From the NCBI RefSeq assembly GCF_018143015.1, contig NC_054755.1:7495124-7559123 (forward strand): a DNA stretch of 64,000 nt, written 5' to 3'. Source of the stretch: Lytechinus variegatus (Eukaryota > Echinodermata > Echinoidea > Temnopleuroida > Toxopneustidae). Position numbers and translations under genes: made by a program. Of the stretch, positions 1-12,880 are shown in pieces (positions within the stretch are counted from its first letter, which is position 1; every line of letters begins with the position of its first letter). The notes below the pieces were generated by a model. It was not told the DNA's origin. It did not search any database and worked only from the letters and a program-made list of their open reading frames with translations.

Positions 1-229
1 AAGTGGAAAAAATAAAGCATTCTATTTACAATAATGTAAGACGTGGTAGTATACATTGTAGTAATTTTAGAAGTTGCAGTTATTGCAGTAGTAGCAGCCC
101 AAGCAACAGCATAATATTTAGAAGTAGGGGCGATAGAATAGAATATTAGCAGCTGTAAATTTAAAGTAAAGAGTAAACTATGTCAGTAGTTAAAGATACC
201 GTCAATAATTGCTCTTATTGTTTTCGCAG
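1..229 (+). other. 3' part of an intron
   Basis: This AT-rich stretch has stops in all useful frames and ends in a pyrimidine-rich tract followed by CGCAG at 225-229. That is a good splice acceptor for the exon starting at 230. The rest of this gene lies outside the window to the left. Confidence 0.55.
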
Positions 230-1155
230 ATCACCACGTAGCATTCTCAGAAGCTTTCAGTCCACGTGTCGCTCCTCATCCTACACCTGCGTTCAAACCT
301 CCGAATGGCACACCGAGGTTACAGAACTCCAGAAACCAACTAGTGCCTGGTGGAATACCGTTAGATCCCCAAAAGACTAGTACAACGAAAGAGGACAAGG
401 TCGTAAATGAAGGGAGTAGCAAAACTGTAGAACCTGCTGGACTTACATTCATCACCGAATCAAAAGAAGAGAACGTTGATTCAGTCGAGCAAAGAGAGGA
501 CGGTGTCGTAGCGTCTCAGGATACACCAGAGGACAACACCGAGAAAGGGCAGGAGAGCAAGAAGGTAGATGAACAGAATGTGGTACAGAATGAACAATCA
601 GTAGATGTCATCAAGGAGAGTGGGGATGACACAACTGGGCCTAAGCAACAAGAAGACACTGACGTGGAAACAAAGGAACCGGGTGTGGACAACGGGGATG
701 TGGAAGCCTCTCCAGAGGAGGAACAGAATGTAAGTGGTGAGAGCAACGGTAAGCAAAGTCCAACTAACGAGGTTGATATTGCAGAGGAGGAGACCACTCA
801 AGATCAGGAGTTGAACGAGGGTGATCCTGAAACATCTCAAGACCCTGGAACAGATATTGGTGGGGCTGATGACGAAGGGCAAGTGGCGGATATCCCCGAT
901 GAAGTCGACCCTGCTTCAGAGGATGTCCTCCAGGAAGATGGCGCATCTGACCTGAAGGATGATGTGGATGCTTCACATGTGGAAGAAGGACAAGAAGCAA
1001 ATGATCAACCTAATGATACAGAGGAAGTTCCAGAGGATGCGGAAGGGGCACAACATGTTGACGACCCTGGAACAATTGCAGATGGTCAAGACGGAGAGAC
1101 TGGTGAAAGGCCTAAACAATCGCCCGAAGACGAACAAAGTCCCGAAGAAACTTGA
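230..1155 (+). CDS. Terminal coding exon of an acidic, low-complexity protein (partial gene)
   Basis: I do not recognise the protein. The frame is open from the acceptor at 229 to TGA at 1153-1155, giving about 307 residues. The first codon is split, with one base coming from the previous exon. The first 60 residues are Pro- and Ser-rich (for example SPRVAPHPTPAFKPPNGTP). The remainder is dominated by Glu, Asp, Gln, Ser, Thr and Pro, with recurring motifs such as PEDN, EEEQN and QDPGTD. There are no Cys, membrane segments or clear domains. It looks like the disordered acidic tail of a larger cytoplasmic or cytoskeleton-associated protein, which is inference from composition. A GTG at 343 lies inside the exon and is not the start. 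The open reading frame of over 900 bp in AT-rich DNA, next to a good acceptor and followed by a polyadenylation signal, makes it very likely real. Confidence 0.75.
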
Positions 1156-1740
1156 AAAGGGAATTTTGAACATTATTTATGAAAAGATGGAAAGAAAAAA
1201 GTATCTATTATTTCATATTTCTGGCTTTTCATATATTTGTGCAATATTTCAGATTATTTAATTTTCTAATATTGTATTTTATATCGTTTTAGAGAGGATT
1301 TTTTTTTCAAATAGCTGAATGAGACTGGACATCATTATCAGTTCTTTGATTTCAATCTCCATTTCTTTCGGTAACTGAAATTTAGATGCCAAACAAACCG
1401 ACGATAGAAGCAGAATATATTGTACAAAACAGGGAAGAGTTGGACATGTATTAATTAGTCAGGAGAATGCAACAATTACACCAGCGATATCGACTGCAGT
1501 ACGACTAAATATATTAGTTTATTACCAATGACATACCATCGGTCGGTTTGGAGTCGGTTTCGTTCATGTGATTGTAACAACAGAGTTGAAGTACTGAGCC
1601 AGTGGAAACAAGTTATTGGAAGAACAGAGGTGGTAGTTTTAAAGTGATATCATGCAAATATGAATTTGGTCTGTATGCGTTTTGTGAAGAGATTTGTTTA
1701 TTTTAATAAATGCGCTTGAATGACGTACCCTCACGTACCT
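1156..1740 (+). other. 3' UTR and polyadenylation signal of the acidic-protein gene
   Basis: AT-rich non-coding sequence follows the TGA. A canonical AATAAA lies at 1705-1710, and a GT/T-rich stretch (GTGTTGTGACG then TGTATTTTC) begins about 30 bp downstream, as expected for a cleavage site near 1725-1740. Confidence 0.5.
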
Positions 1741-3162
1741 GTGTTGTGACGTTCGTGTATTTTCTTTTTTAATATCTATCCCCCATTCCAACGAAAAGCA
1801 GGAATAATGATTTAAATGAGAATGATATTTTAGCAGTTTTATCACAAGCGGACACGGTATGAATACTTGAACTAATTGAACAAATGAAATCGATTATATT
1901 AAATTGGAAACAAAACTGATTTATGCTGATGACTACTTTAATCGGATTACAATATAATTTCTTTTAATCCCCTTCAATTTCATCCTTAAACCTAATTTGT
2001 CGCCATTGTGCTAGAAATATGATAGTGCTTTTGGATGCGGATACATAGCCAAAAGCGGCCCTGTGCCAGAACATGCAGAGGGGTATTGGACTACCCTTCA
2101 AATACTGACAAAACTGTCTCACTGGCATACGCATCAATTTCCATAGAACAACGCTCGGTATAAAGTTACTCTACCAACCCTTACCTACTTTGTGCAACAT
2201 TATATAACACATTTTTTCAGTTTGTCGTTGACATGGTTGATGGTTCTAATGTTCAGTCCATGAAAGCGCCCTCTATTGTGAACTTATATCGATCGAAAAC
2301 TGTTTCCCACTTTTTCACGGGAGAAGTACATTATTCGGAACTGGATGTCACCATCAAGCGGACAGGCAGTGTTCCCTGGATCAAGAGAGCACGTCGATTG
2401 AAAAAAAGAAATAAAATGTGTGAGGTACGAGACTACAGACTTCTCCATACTTACATGTGAAGATGACAGTCATTAGCAGTTTAATTATTTATCTCCACAC
2501 AGGGAATATTACAATAGAAGCGTCGAAATTGGTGAGTAATGCATTACTGATATATACATACACAAAATGATTGGTACCTACGGCGAGATGAACGAAGCTG
2601 AAATCGGACTTAATGATTGAAAATGCAATATTTTATGCCCTTTTCACTCACTCAAAAAGTGTGTACAAGTACTTCACAACATTTGAGGCATGGGACCCCC
2701 CCCCCCAAAAAAAAAAAAATTGTGGAGACAAAGGAAAATGTTAGAGGCAATTAGTGCGTGTTACTCTAAATTTTTCGTTCGTATTTCTTCAAAATACCTT
2801 GGGGAGGCAAATGCACCATGACCCCCCCTCACCTGTTTCGTCACTGGATCACAATCATTAGCTACATTAATCTACAAGATTTACAAATGATAAATTCCGT
2901 CGTGAATGGGACACAAGTCCCAGTATATATTTTTAACAATATATTGAGTGAACAAAGTGCATCATGTGTTATCAAAAGAATTTTGTTATCATTGTCTTGA
3001 TTGAATTAATCTTGTACGCACTTTACTCTGTAATTAGCCATCAAAGGGGAAATCAGTATGGGAATCCCCATTAGAGTAGGCGGGGTATACTCTTTTCAAA
3101 AGTTTCATCGGAAGGAAAATGTGCCGACATCCTGATTGGCAAATTATGATTAAATTATCCTG
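1741..3162. other. Intergenic, no gene seen
   Basis: Contains a C-run followed by an A-run at 2697-2719. Short open frames here have no recognisable composition or splice support. Confidence 0.5.
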
Positions 3163-3272
3163 GGGAGCGTTTCATGAAAGGATTTTATCCGACAATTACC
3201 ATAGTAACATTACCTCTCAGCCAATCAGAATCAAGGAAAGTTGTAATACAAAAACGTTGATGAAACGCTCCC
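3163..3272. repeat. Short foldback element, family GGGAGCGTTTCAT
   Basis: It starts GGGAGCGTTTCATGAAAGG and ends with the inverted match GTTGATGAAACGCTCCC. The element is 110 bp with inverted ends of about 13-15 bp. A second copy is at 21719-21848 and a one-ended fragment lies near 14366. The interior contains AATCAGAATCAAGG, which also appears inside the related hairpin at 61411. It is a MITE-like non-autonomous element; the superfamily is unknown. Confidence 0.7.
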
Positions 3273-3319
3273 ATGATCATCGATCATGGAGTTATAGGTC
3301 GGCAAGTCATGGTTACATG

Positions 3320-3858
3320 CACTGCAAAAACACCGGTGTTGATTTAACATTAGCCTGGTATCTATACACCAGAGAGGTGTTGAAACAACACCAGGGACCG
3401 ATTGCACGAAAGGGTCTTTCCAAGGACCGTCTTTCGTGTCGCCCATCTTTTATGATACGCTATAAGCGGGGTGTTTCTGAAATTTATGATGAAGAATAAG
3501 ATTCGTTAGCTTGCTTTTAAATCAAATTTTATACAATTTCATTATATATAATATCGTTTTTTAAACAAATATTTTGTTAATTTTAACGGACGAATGAAAT
3601 ATGTTTGGAGATGATTTATTTAAAATGCGTTTCACGTGGCGCATCATAAAAGATGGGCGACACGAAAGACGGTCCTTGCAAAGACCCTTTCGTGCAATCG
3701 GCCCCAGTTTCGCGTTACCACCAATTTGGCATTTAAGCAACACCAGTTAGTGTTAAACCAATTTAACCATGTTAACCGGTGTTTTACCAACGCTTCTCTG
3801 GTGTAGACCGATATAGATACTAGACTGATGTTAATTGAACACCGGCGTTTTGGCAGTG
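3320..3858. repeat. Foldback element with CACTGC ends
   Basis: The left end reads CACTGCAAAAACACCGGTGT and the right end is its inverted counterpart ACACCGGCGTTTTGGCAGTG. The arms stay complementary inward for about 140 bp and include an inner block (CGAAAGGGTCTT through CGCCCATCTTTTATGAT) at about 3396-3455, inverted at about 3642-3705. No transposase frame is present, so this is a non-autonomous DNA transposon relic. Confidence 0.75.
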
Positions 3859-4487
3859 TGTTTTGCTATATTACACTTTTTATTTGTATTTTTTTAATAA
3901 GATGTTTGGCCAAAAACTATGGATTTCTATGGTAACATGACAATATATTTACTCAACGTCGCGCACGTATATACTTTTTGACTTGATACCATCATAGAGT
4001 ACTGTTATAAACAAAACAGGTAAATTATTCAATTAATATCGGCGGCAAAAAATATATAGAAACAAGTATTGTGACACATATCCGAGCTGAAAAAGGCTTT
4101 AAAAGAAATAGACAACTAAAAACTATGTGTTGATACGTGGAAAATATGGAAATATCGAACATATTCACGGATGAAAATGTATGGAATATAATCAGACAAA
4201 CAAGGTATGAATGTGTAAATGTTGTTAAACCGTATAAACTCTATTCGTATCGAATTTCAGATTGACCGAATAGGACTAGCATTGAGAAAAGGGGTGGTAT
4301 ATAGAGCCATTTTTCTGGTACAAAAATAAATAAAATATTACACTTAAAAAATCGAAATTTTCACATTTTTATCTCAGATTATTTTTCAACAAATATCGCA
4401 TGTTTTCTATCATGTCTATAGACCATCTCGTTAAGTATTTATGATTTGAGCTACACACGTACAATCTTATGTCTATGAAGCAGGAGT
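3859..4487. other. Intergenic, nothing seen
   Basis: AT-rich sequence without coding signal or obvious repeat. Confidence 0.5.
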
Positions 4488-4656
4488 TTCATACCTTGGT
4501 CACATTTCCCCTACGGCGACCGTACGGCGAGATGAAAACAGCCTTTTTAATATTTTTGTACCAGCTACATAATAGGTGTTTGAATAAGAATGATTGAAAC
4601 GGCCATTTTCGACTCGCCGTACGGCCGCCGTAGGGAAAATGTGACCAAGGTATGAA
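4488..4656. repeat. MITE-like hairpin with about 45-bp inverted ends
   Basis: The left arm TTCATACCTTGGTCACATTT and following CCCCTACGGCGACCGTACGGCGA is matched in inverted form by TCGCCGTACGGCCGCCGTAGGG and AAATGTGACCAAGGTATGAA. The arms are GC-rich and CpG-rich against an AT-rich surround. Total length is about 169 bp. Confidence 0.8.
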
Positions 4657-5729
4657 CCACAAAAAAGCTGATCATTGAATTTTCTAACATGTCTAACCTA
4701 GAGAATGATATCTGGTTACCTTCAGTATCATCTGTTCACTGACAAAAAACACATTCTTAAAAAAGATCGATGTTGAACAACTCACATGCCAAAGGGTGTC
4801 GAACATAATTGTATGTTAAAACCCTAAAAGCAAAACAAGTTCAAGACCTGGGGCGTATAAACGGCTTTTCCCATTGAGAGATCAATTTGTCAGAAACAGA
4901 CATTTGTTAGTAAACAGTTCACGCTCTCTGCCAAACCCAATTCACTAACAGCTTGAAAAGCTGGCTAAAACAGGGGCGGATGTAGAATTTCATAAAAATG
5001 GGGAGAGGATGACAAAGTCTGGAGATTTTTTCAAAATATTCTGACAAGAAAAAAATGTAACGAGCAAAAGGGAAACAGCCTCATAAAGGGAGAGAGGGTA
5101 CTATCTACAACATGTGAAGGAAAAGGGGGTTTGTAAGTTCCCCACATGCCTTTCCCCTGGGATGACGTAATCAACTCAATCAACTGTCTCATGTAGTCGA
5201 TGCGAGGCACATCGAGAGGAGGGGGATTGTCTGAGTTTGCTGACTCGTTTGTCGGCGACAATCTACTTAAAATATTTACCAAACTTTTTTTAATTCTGTT
5301 TTTATTATAACAAATTGAAATAAATCACAAAATTTACAAATGATTATTATAGGTGATTGCAAATCACATAAACACAAGTTAGTTACACAAAAAAGACAAA
5401 ATAACAACCATAATAATAAAGAAAACCTACCCACTTATCTTCCCCCACCCCCAAACAAGGAATGTGGCAAAGTGATGACTTAATATAAGTGTTTTTTATT
5501 TACCAAACTTAATACTGATAGCCGTTTTCCATGATTTTAATTTGCAACATTACATTGAATTAAAAATGTATGCATTTAATCATATCTGTTGCTTCTTTTC
5601 TCTACATTTCATGCTACGATGGTTGGCGTCATATCAAGTACTTTATGTTTTTATTTTTTCAAGGTGAAACTACCCGTAGTGTTTTTACAATAAATAATAA
5701 AAGAGAATTATTAAAGGGGCATTAGAGAC
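4657..5729. other. Intergenic, no supported gene
   Basis: A minus-strand open frame at 5031-5282 was considered and not accepted. It lacks splice or family support. The rest is AT-rich. Confidence 0.5.
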
Positions 5730-6910
5730 TTAACCCTATATAGCCCGGGCTATTTTGAAATTGCATAGCCCGGGGGCCTATTAGGCCCCCCCCCTCAGAT
5801 CTCGGCCGTTTATTGACCGATTGCGACCAAATTTGGTGTGTGGGTGTCTCATTATGTATTTTACAAGAATGCTTTGTCAAATTTGTGATATTTATTATCA
5901 TTTTTTATTTATCTAATTAATTATGCAAATATTCAAATTTTTTCAAGGAATTTTCATTTTTTTGTAGTTTTCCCCCCATTTTTTGAGAAAATGCAATGGA
6001 ATCAAGCATGTTAGTAGCCAGTCATGTAATCTAAAAGACAGCTCACTCAACTGTATTGAAATTGTATAATTATTAGATTATAATAGTAATTAATTATGCG
6101 CATATGCTAATTTTTCTCGAAATTCTGAATTTCACATATTGATTACCACGTCTGGGCATAAATTTTTTTTTCTAGTTGTGTACTGAAGAAAGGTGATATT
6201 TACTTTATATTTTGACATTATATCATCAAAAAGTGAAAATACTTATGCAAATTAGAGATAAATGAATATTCATTAGCAGCCAGAAAGTTGAATGTTTCAA
6301 AGTAATTTATTAGATGTGACTTATGATTCAGCAAACTCAAGAGCAATCATGAATGGCATGTATATCTGGTTTTTGTAACTCTACTGATAACAAATCATAA
6401 ATGTATGCAAATCATTTGCATAATTGTTTACAGGTCACATAGTATTTCATAAAGTGTCATGAATATTAATTAGGGCAAAGTAAACAAAATTTCGCACCTT
6501 GCACCTTTTAGGCTATTTTGTTGGATTATATTCTTGTTTCCTTCCGTGTTTCCAAATTCTTATGTATTTCTTTGTTTTTAATTTATTATGTATTTCTTTG
6601 TTTTGAAATCTCTATTTTTGTTTTTTTTTTTAAATCTAGAATAGTTGGTGATAGCCCAAAAGAAATTTATATGAGGAAAAACAGAAAAAAAATCATCTGA
6701 CAACACTTCTTGTAAAACCCATACATTGTACACACAAAAGTCGATGGAAATTGCCATTTTCGGTGACATTGGTCACGAATATGTGCTATATCTCCGCAAA
6801 TGTACCCCCGATTTTCGCAAACAGGGTCTCATGTGCGGGAGATGTGAAAAAAAGTCATGAAATTTCAGCGTATTTTTAGGCCCCCCCCCCCCCGGGCTAT
6901 ATAGGGTTAA
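5730..6910. mobile_element. Non-autonomous piggyBac-like element, TTAA ends
   Basis: The ends are a perfect 20-bp inverted repeat: TTAACCCTATATAGCCCGGG at 5730-5749 and its exact reverse complement at 6891-6910. The outermost TTAA on both sides is the hallmark target duplication of piggyBac (also seen in Kolobok), and piggyBac termini begin CCC, as here. The interior of about 1.1 kb is AT-rich and has no transposase-length frame. Just inside each end lie C-rich runs (near 5785 and 6880). A shorter TTAACCC...GGGTTAA element lies at 25591-25959. The superfamily is inferred from ends only. Confidence 0.75.
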
Positions 6911-7371
6911 TATCGCACTGGATCATTATGATAACGAAATTACAGTTATAGTAAGTCATGGCTAAACCTTCTTGTACCTTGATATCCACTCCTCTTTAAG
7001 ATTGTATCGAATGCTATACAAGCATGAAGTCCGTCATGAAAAATAAACACAATAAAGGCCTATACTCACATAAAAATACATGCAAAACATCTCGTTCTGT
7101 TTGTTATCGTATGAACATGATAAACATGTATATATCTTTTTCATTTTTTATTGCTTTTCTTATTTTGTTATTGTATTCTTTATCGCATTTCGATAAATGA
7201 TTTTAATTTGAATTTTATGATTTATTTCGTTTTGATGATGATCCTTCAATATCAGGATACTATAATCAATTTTGAATTTGAAGTGGAGGGGGGCTGCAAG
7301 TGAGGGGGGGGGGCTGCCCAGATAGGAAATCACGATCAGATGGGGCTGAAGCCTCCCCATCCCCTCCCCCC
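6911..7371. other. Intergenic, AT-rich
   Basis: Nothing supported apart from a G-run near 7303-7311. Confidence 0.5.
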
Positions 7372-7550
7372 AGTAGTGTACCTAGGATTTTCCACAGGGG
7401 GGGGGGCGAAATCGGCGCAAAAACAATTGACAAAAAAGGGTCTTCAACCACAAATAAAGCATTTCGTGCCAGCAAAAAAAAAAGGTCTTAAACTTTACGT
7501 CAGGGGGGGGGGGCGCAGTCTGCCCCCTGTCCCACCATAGGTACGCTAGT
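7372..7550. repeat. G-tract element, family ACTGGCGTACCTAGG
   Basis: The left end AGTAGTGTACCTAGGATTTT and the right end CATAGGTACGCTAGT form imperfect inverted repeats. Long G-runs sit near both ends (7397 and 7504). The interior carries AATTGACAAAAAAGGGTCTTC, shared with copies at 16603 and 18399; another member is at 58753. It is a repeated non-coding element. Confidence 0.65.
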
Positions 7551-9720
7551 GCCCCCCCCCCCCTACCGGGTCCTCGACAACTAATTGATATCAGTTCGAT
7601 AGTGCAAAATAATGAGTTCAACGAAAACGTACCAAAATTAATGTGTCCAAGAAAATGATGTATAGATGTCTTTTATTGACCAATACCGCTAACAGCAAAA
7701 ATCACTTTTGAAAAATCGATCCAGCTGAATTGCTCTCAGATCCAGTATTTTGTTTCCACGTCAGGTTAGAGTGCATCTCAGCTAAAATTAGAAGACAAAA
7801 AATGCATACTATCCAGGTGTTTCGGTTTCAGGTTGATCCTCACTTTCAAGAGAAAATAATTCTCACAGGAAATCAAACACGAATAGGATGATTCATCCAT
7901 TAATACAATTTAAACGCGAATACCAGCTATGTATCATTTCTGTTTGGTTGATGGACGAACCCCTTTGAAAATCAATAATTGTGGTATTGCATCAAAATGA
8001 TAGCGATGCGAATAACATACCCTGCAATATTGATCAATGCTCTTTGATGGAATCATATATACTGACGCCTTGACGAGTTGTCATTATTGATCATGAATTA
8101 CTGGTGGAAATTTATCGAATTTAGATTCTAAAAAAAGAACGCGCGTCTTTTCTGTGCTTGTTATGTCGAAATAAAGAGTAAAACGAGATACAAACATAAA
8201 CCACTCGAAAAGAATTTACTGTTCGTGTTTTATAACTATTTTATCAAAATGAATTCTGAGGTCGATATATAATAAGTATTAGTATTGTAAATCGAACAAA
8301 TGAGATTTCTCTCTCACACCCACCCCCCCCCCCCCCCCGACACGATTATTAAGAGAAATTACCGAAGTATAACTTATAAGATTCCGTTAAGGAACGGATT
8401 CTAGGCACAGATAAGTGAATCGTTTACGAAACAAAAGATATGACCATTTCATTTTGACAACTGCCGGCAAATTATGGTTATGTTGCCAAATTTACAATTT
8501 ACACATGATTATGCCTCATAACCCCCCCCCCCCCCCTCCTCCTCCCTTGCGTTAGCTACCCTGAAAAAATCAATACTTTTATACATATGTGCAGTGAGCT
8601 GTACATCTTTTTATTTGTGAAAAAAATAGGCCCATCCCATCCCATGGCCCCACGCAAGCCCAAACAAATACCACAACAATAAAGTCAAAACACGTGAACC
8701 GATATCTGGCATTATAGGGGCTCTCACAACATTACTGCGCTGCTCAATAAGTGCATCTTGTCATTCGACATGTTCGAAGATATCATTAAAGCACCATGTT
8801 TTTTGAGGATATGGAAGAAATCTAAGTGAGTGCATGTGATTCTTGAGATTGTTTAAACTTTGCTGGAACTGAAACCTTCAAGCAGTGAGTATCCTAAACT
8901 TGTGTAAAGTATCGTTTTAAGGCAGGCTTCCGTGCATGGTATATATCGTTACTGTAAATGAATTATAATCTGCCGAAGTATAACTTCTAAATATCCAATC
9001 GTCATAATGTAAATCCTTACACATGGGAATGTTTTCTCGGTAGACTCTTTTTATATGTTGCCATTCATTCTGTTGATTTTTGTGTAAATCTCACTTATTA
9101 TCGAATGCCTATATTTTATTAGTCTGCAGTGTTTATATACTCATATGTATATGAATATTTATATTGAATAACATACGTAAGATGTATATGATTACGATAA
9201 CTTCATGTGTGCAATATGAAACATAAATCTCCGTTTGGTTTGGGGGAGATAAATTGGACTTTCCCGTCTTTTTCTTGGCGATATGAATGTAAGAATGTTG
9301 CCAACGCCATAAAAGCGACGACGTGAAGAGATGGTATATATAGCGAATACATGTCTACATCATTATCACCTCCAAGTGATAGTTTTCCCCATCAACTGTG
9401 TACATCTAGTTCTTGACCATAAAAACACATGCCGGAATGATACATGCGACCGTTTGGAAATGTACTTCAAGACCAGGCCTAATTACAAGTTCTATATTTT
9501 TTGCATTTCTTTATTGATCAGCCCGCTTTTTAGCGTGTAAAAATTATTGTCTTTCACGCATCGACGAAAGAATGGATATAACGCAGTATTGCTGTTTACG
9601 CGTTTCCATAGGAACGGGTATTAGGTGTAGGCTAATAAATGACGAGAATTAAGATGTAATGTTTAACCCGATTACCCACAGCCCTTTCAAGTTGCCTAGA
9701 GTACGGGATGGTGTAGCGAG
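7551..9720. other. Intergenic with long C-runs
   Basis: C homopolymers at about 7551-7562, 8321-8338 and 8521-8536. No coding signal found on either strand. Confidence 0.5.
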
Positions 9721-9821
9721 CCATAATTTAGAAAGAAAGAAAGGGAGAGAGGGAGAGAGAAAGAAAGAGAGAGAGGGAGAGAGAAAGAAAGAGAGGGAGA
9801 GAGAGAAAGAAAGTAAGATAT

Positions 9822-9854
<33 letters not shown>

Positions 9855-10690
9855 AAACAAACAAAGGAATAAAGAAGGAAAGAAACAAAGAAGGAAAGAA
9901 AGAAAAAAGGAAGGAAAGAACATAGTAAAAACGCTGTTTAAGATTTTATACAACCGTTTAAACAATCATGTCTAATTTATTGAAGATTAGATATTGAAAT
10001 TAAACTTTGTTGCTTAAGATTTAAGCACTTGTTTAAACTCTTGTAAGGCTCATATAGTAAACAGCGTTGTATAATTTTGTTTTACTATGAAGGAAGGAAG
10101 GAAGGAAGGAAGAAAGAAAGAAAGAAAGAAAGGAAGGAAGGAAGGAAGGAGGAAGGAAGGAAGGAAGCAAGGAAGGGAGGGAGGAAGGGAAGGAGGAAGG
10201 AAGGAAGAAAGAAAGAAACAAAGGAAGGAAGGAAGGAAGGAAGGAGGAAGGAAGGAAGGAAGGAAGGAAAGAAAGAAAGAAAGAAAGGAAGGAAGGAAGG
10301 AAGGAAGGAAGGAAGGGAAAAAAGGAAGGAAGGAAAGAAAGAAAGAAGGTAAGTAAGAAAGTAAGAAAGAAATAAAGAAAGAAAGAAAGGAAGGAAGAAA
10401 AAAAGAAAAAAAGAAATAAAGAAAGAAGGAAAGAAACTGTGAAAGAAAGAAAGAAGGAAAGAACACAGTAAAAACGCTGTTTAATATTTTATACAACCGT
10501 TTAAACAATCATGTTTGATTTATTGAAGATTAGATATTGAAATTAAACTTTGTTGTTAAACACTTGTTTAAACTTTTTAATTACTAAGAGGTTCACATAG
10601 TTAACAGCGTTGTATAAGTTTGTTTTACTGTGAAGGAAGGAAGGAAGGAAAGAAAGAAAGAAAGAAAGAAAGACAGGAAAGAAAGAAATG
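9721..10690. repeat. Polypurine microsatellite complex split by a repeated hairpin unit
   Basis: GA-rich tracts at about 9731-9923 (GAGA, AGAT and GAAA units), 10084-10470 (GGAA and GAAA units) and 10632-10690. Between them, two diverged copies of a unit of about 160-170 bp lie at about 9924-10084 and 10459-10632. Each begins GTAAAAACGCTGTTTAA and ends with the inverted AACAGCGTTGTATAA...TTTTAC, so each unit can fold into a hairpin. All long open frames here are artefacts of the repeat. Confidence 0.85.
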
Positions 10691-12880
10691 GCGAGAGACA
10701 GAATGAGGGTGGGTCACTTGTCACCCCAACCCTCGATGCAATGCACCATGACTCCTCTGAACGCTCCATCTCACAACGTTGCTGAGTTGATGGTGAATCA
10801 TAGCTGTTATTTCGACGGTGCCAAATTTTTTTGGCCGCCAAAATCTACCCGATGTCTAAATTATACCACTTAACAATCATGAAAACGAATGAATTATGTA
10901 CATGAATCTCAGAGCTTATATAATATGCGGATGGAATTTCGATGTTATATGCTCCGTCACTGTTGACCTGCCTTGAAACCCCTCGTGTGTATCTGGTTGC
11001 ATTATGGGCACAGATCTGTTATGGAATGCTTCCAAGGATCATTGATTTTGGTATATTACTCACGATTCATATCTCCTCGGAAATATAATGATGATTATAG
11101 CTGACATCATCTGGATCTTATCCGACTTCTTTAGGCACATTCTTACGATACTGCAATGATGACTCAAACAATTCAATTTTAATTCAACGATTTTCTTTAC
11201 TCCCAGGTTGGATTTTCTTTTTCAATCGAGAATAGGATTTTATTGCATTGTCTAGCAATATCAACCTTGTGCGTTTGGATATTACATATATAATATATAT
11301 ATATTTATATATATATATTTCAAACTCATAGATAATATTCAACAACATCGAAGTGCTTTCCAGGATTTCAGTAATGGGTTTGATGCAAAAATGTGGGGAT
11401 GATATTTTGATGCCACCCCCAACACTTTTGCATCAAATCCCCAGGGGGCATGGGGGTGCAAATGTCCCATTAGTGTTTACGCCCTAGTTGTTTTTAAAGC
11501 AAGGAAAATTGAAGTTCCTTGATTAATTTTGCTATATTTCAGCGAGACAAGAGGTGCCAAGATCTTTTTTGTATTTATTTTTTTATCATCAAGCTCACTA
11601 TCATTTTTTAGACCTCTTTTTAGCCAAAAAGTATTTAATCGTCTTGAAGAGATAGTAAATACTAATGGGCCTACGGGGCATTATGATCCACAGCTCGTGT
11701 TATCATAGTCACCGGCAATGAGTTTTTACAGGCACTTAAAACAGTTCTTTTCTAAACAGTAATTTGGCCCGCCGTTGCCCGGTAATATAGACGCTCTTTG
11801 GCGCGAAAACTATACGATCGATACAACGCTGAACTTGATCATTTGCGCGAAGTTAATAAATCGTCTGCTATGTGTCCGTAGCTGCTAGTTGTTAACGCAT
11901 CTGGCAGACGCTGGTTCTTACATTTCTTGTCGTATTTTCTCAATGACGTGCTTCGATAGCGGCGTCGAGTGATCTGCAACTAGCTCTTAAAACACCATTA
12001 CTTCACCCAGAATAAGACTCAACTGATTCGAGATTTTCATAAGAATGTATTTTTTTCTCAAGTAAGTAAAATAATCGCACTTTCGTGATTACTTTCTGGT
12101 TTCGTCAAACTGCGTCGCAGATCAAAGCTGTCACTGTGCAAGCATGACATTTTTTCCTTTCAAGCTTGAGCGAAAAAAACCCTGAAGTTGCTTCGAAGTA
12201 AACATGGTAAATGAGTATGTGAGTAACCGATTTTAAATTAGTGAAATTTGTTTTGCAAGATGCACTTTACTTCTCCCCTGACAATAATTATAGAAAACAT
12301 TTATGTCAATAATGCGTTTTGCAATATTATGATGGATCGTGTATTAGCAGAATATGATTTTGCATCGTAATATTCATCATTTAGAAATCGTTGTCTTTAT
12401 ATATAATCAATTCAAATACCTAGATGCTCATTGGACAATGAGTTTTGATCTATTCTAAACATAGGGTGGGTTGAATCGGTCTTTCATAATTGCCAAGAAA
12501 TGATGCCCTATAAAGCGACTCCAAACTTCAAATGTCGTGAGATATATTTATATATATTTGAAGTTGGATAAAGAAAACAGAGGAACGTCAAAGACATTTG
12601 GAAACGAATAGAATTAATCAAGCATTTAAGGCCAGAATTTTCTAGAAAATTTTGAATTTATTCGAAACCTTGGGTAAATACGGCCTCACACATCGGCAAA
12701 TCTATGATGATAGTAATAAGTATACATGACTTGCTTCAAACTTCAACATTCATGAAGTGAGCCTATGTAGTTTTTTTTTTCAGAAACAGAAATAGAAGCA
12801 GTTCAAAGACGATATGGGAAACGAATTGAATTAAAGCATTTAAGTCCAGCATTTTCTTGAGCTAGGAGAGGTACGTAATA
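10691..12880. other. Intergenic, nothing supported
   Basis: Includes a TA-rich patch at about 11283-11320. No coding signal found. Confidence 0.5.

Noticed and set aside
2233..2460. 75-codon plus-strand frame
   Set aside because: No family, ordinary length for chance, no supporting signals.
5031..5282. 83-codon minus-strand frame
   Set aside because: Lies in sequence resembling a G-tract repeat (GGGGCGGATGTAGAATTTC nearby) and lacks splice or start support.
10050..10508. 152-codon Phe/Leu/Ser-rich frame and 91-codon Lys/Gly/Arg-rich frame
   Set aside because: Both are translations of GGAA/GAAA microsatellite.
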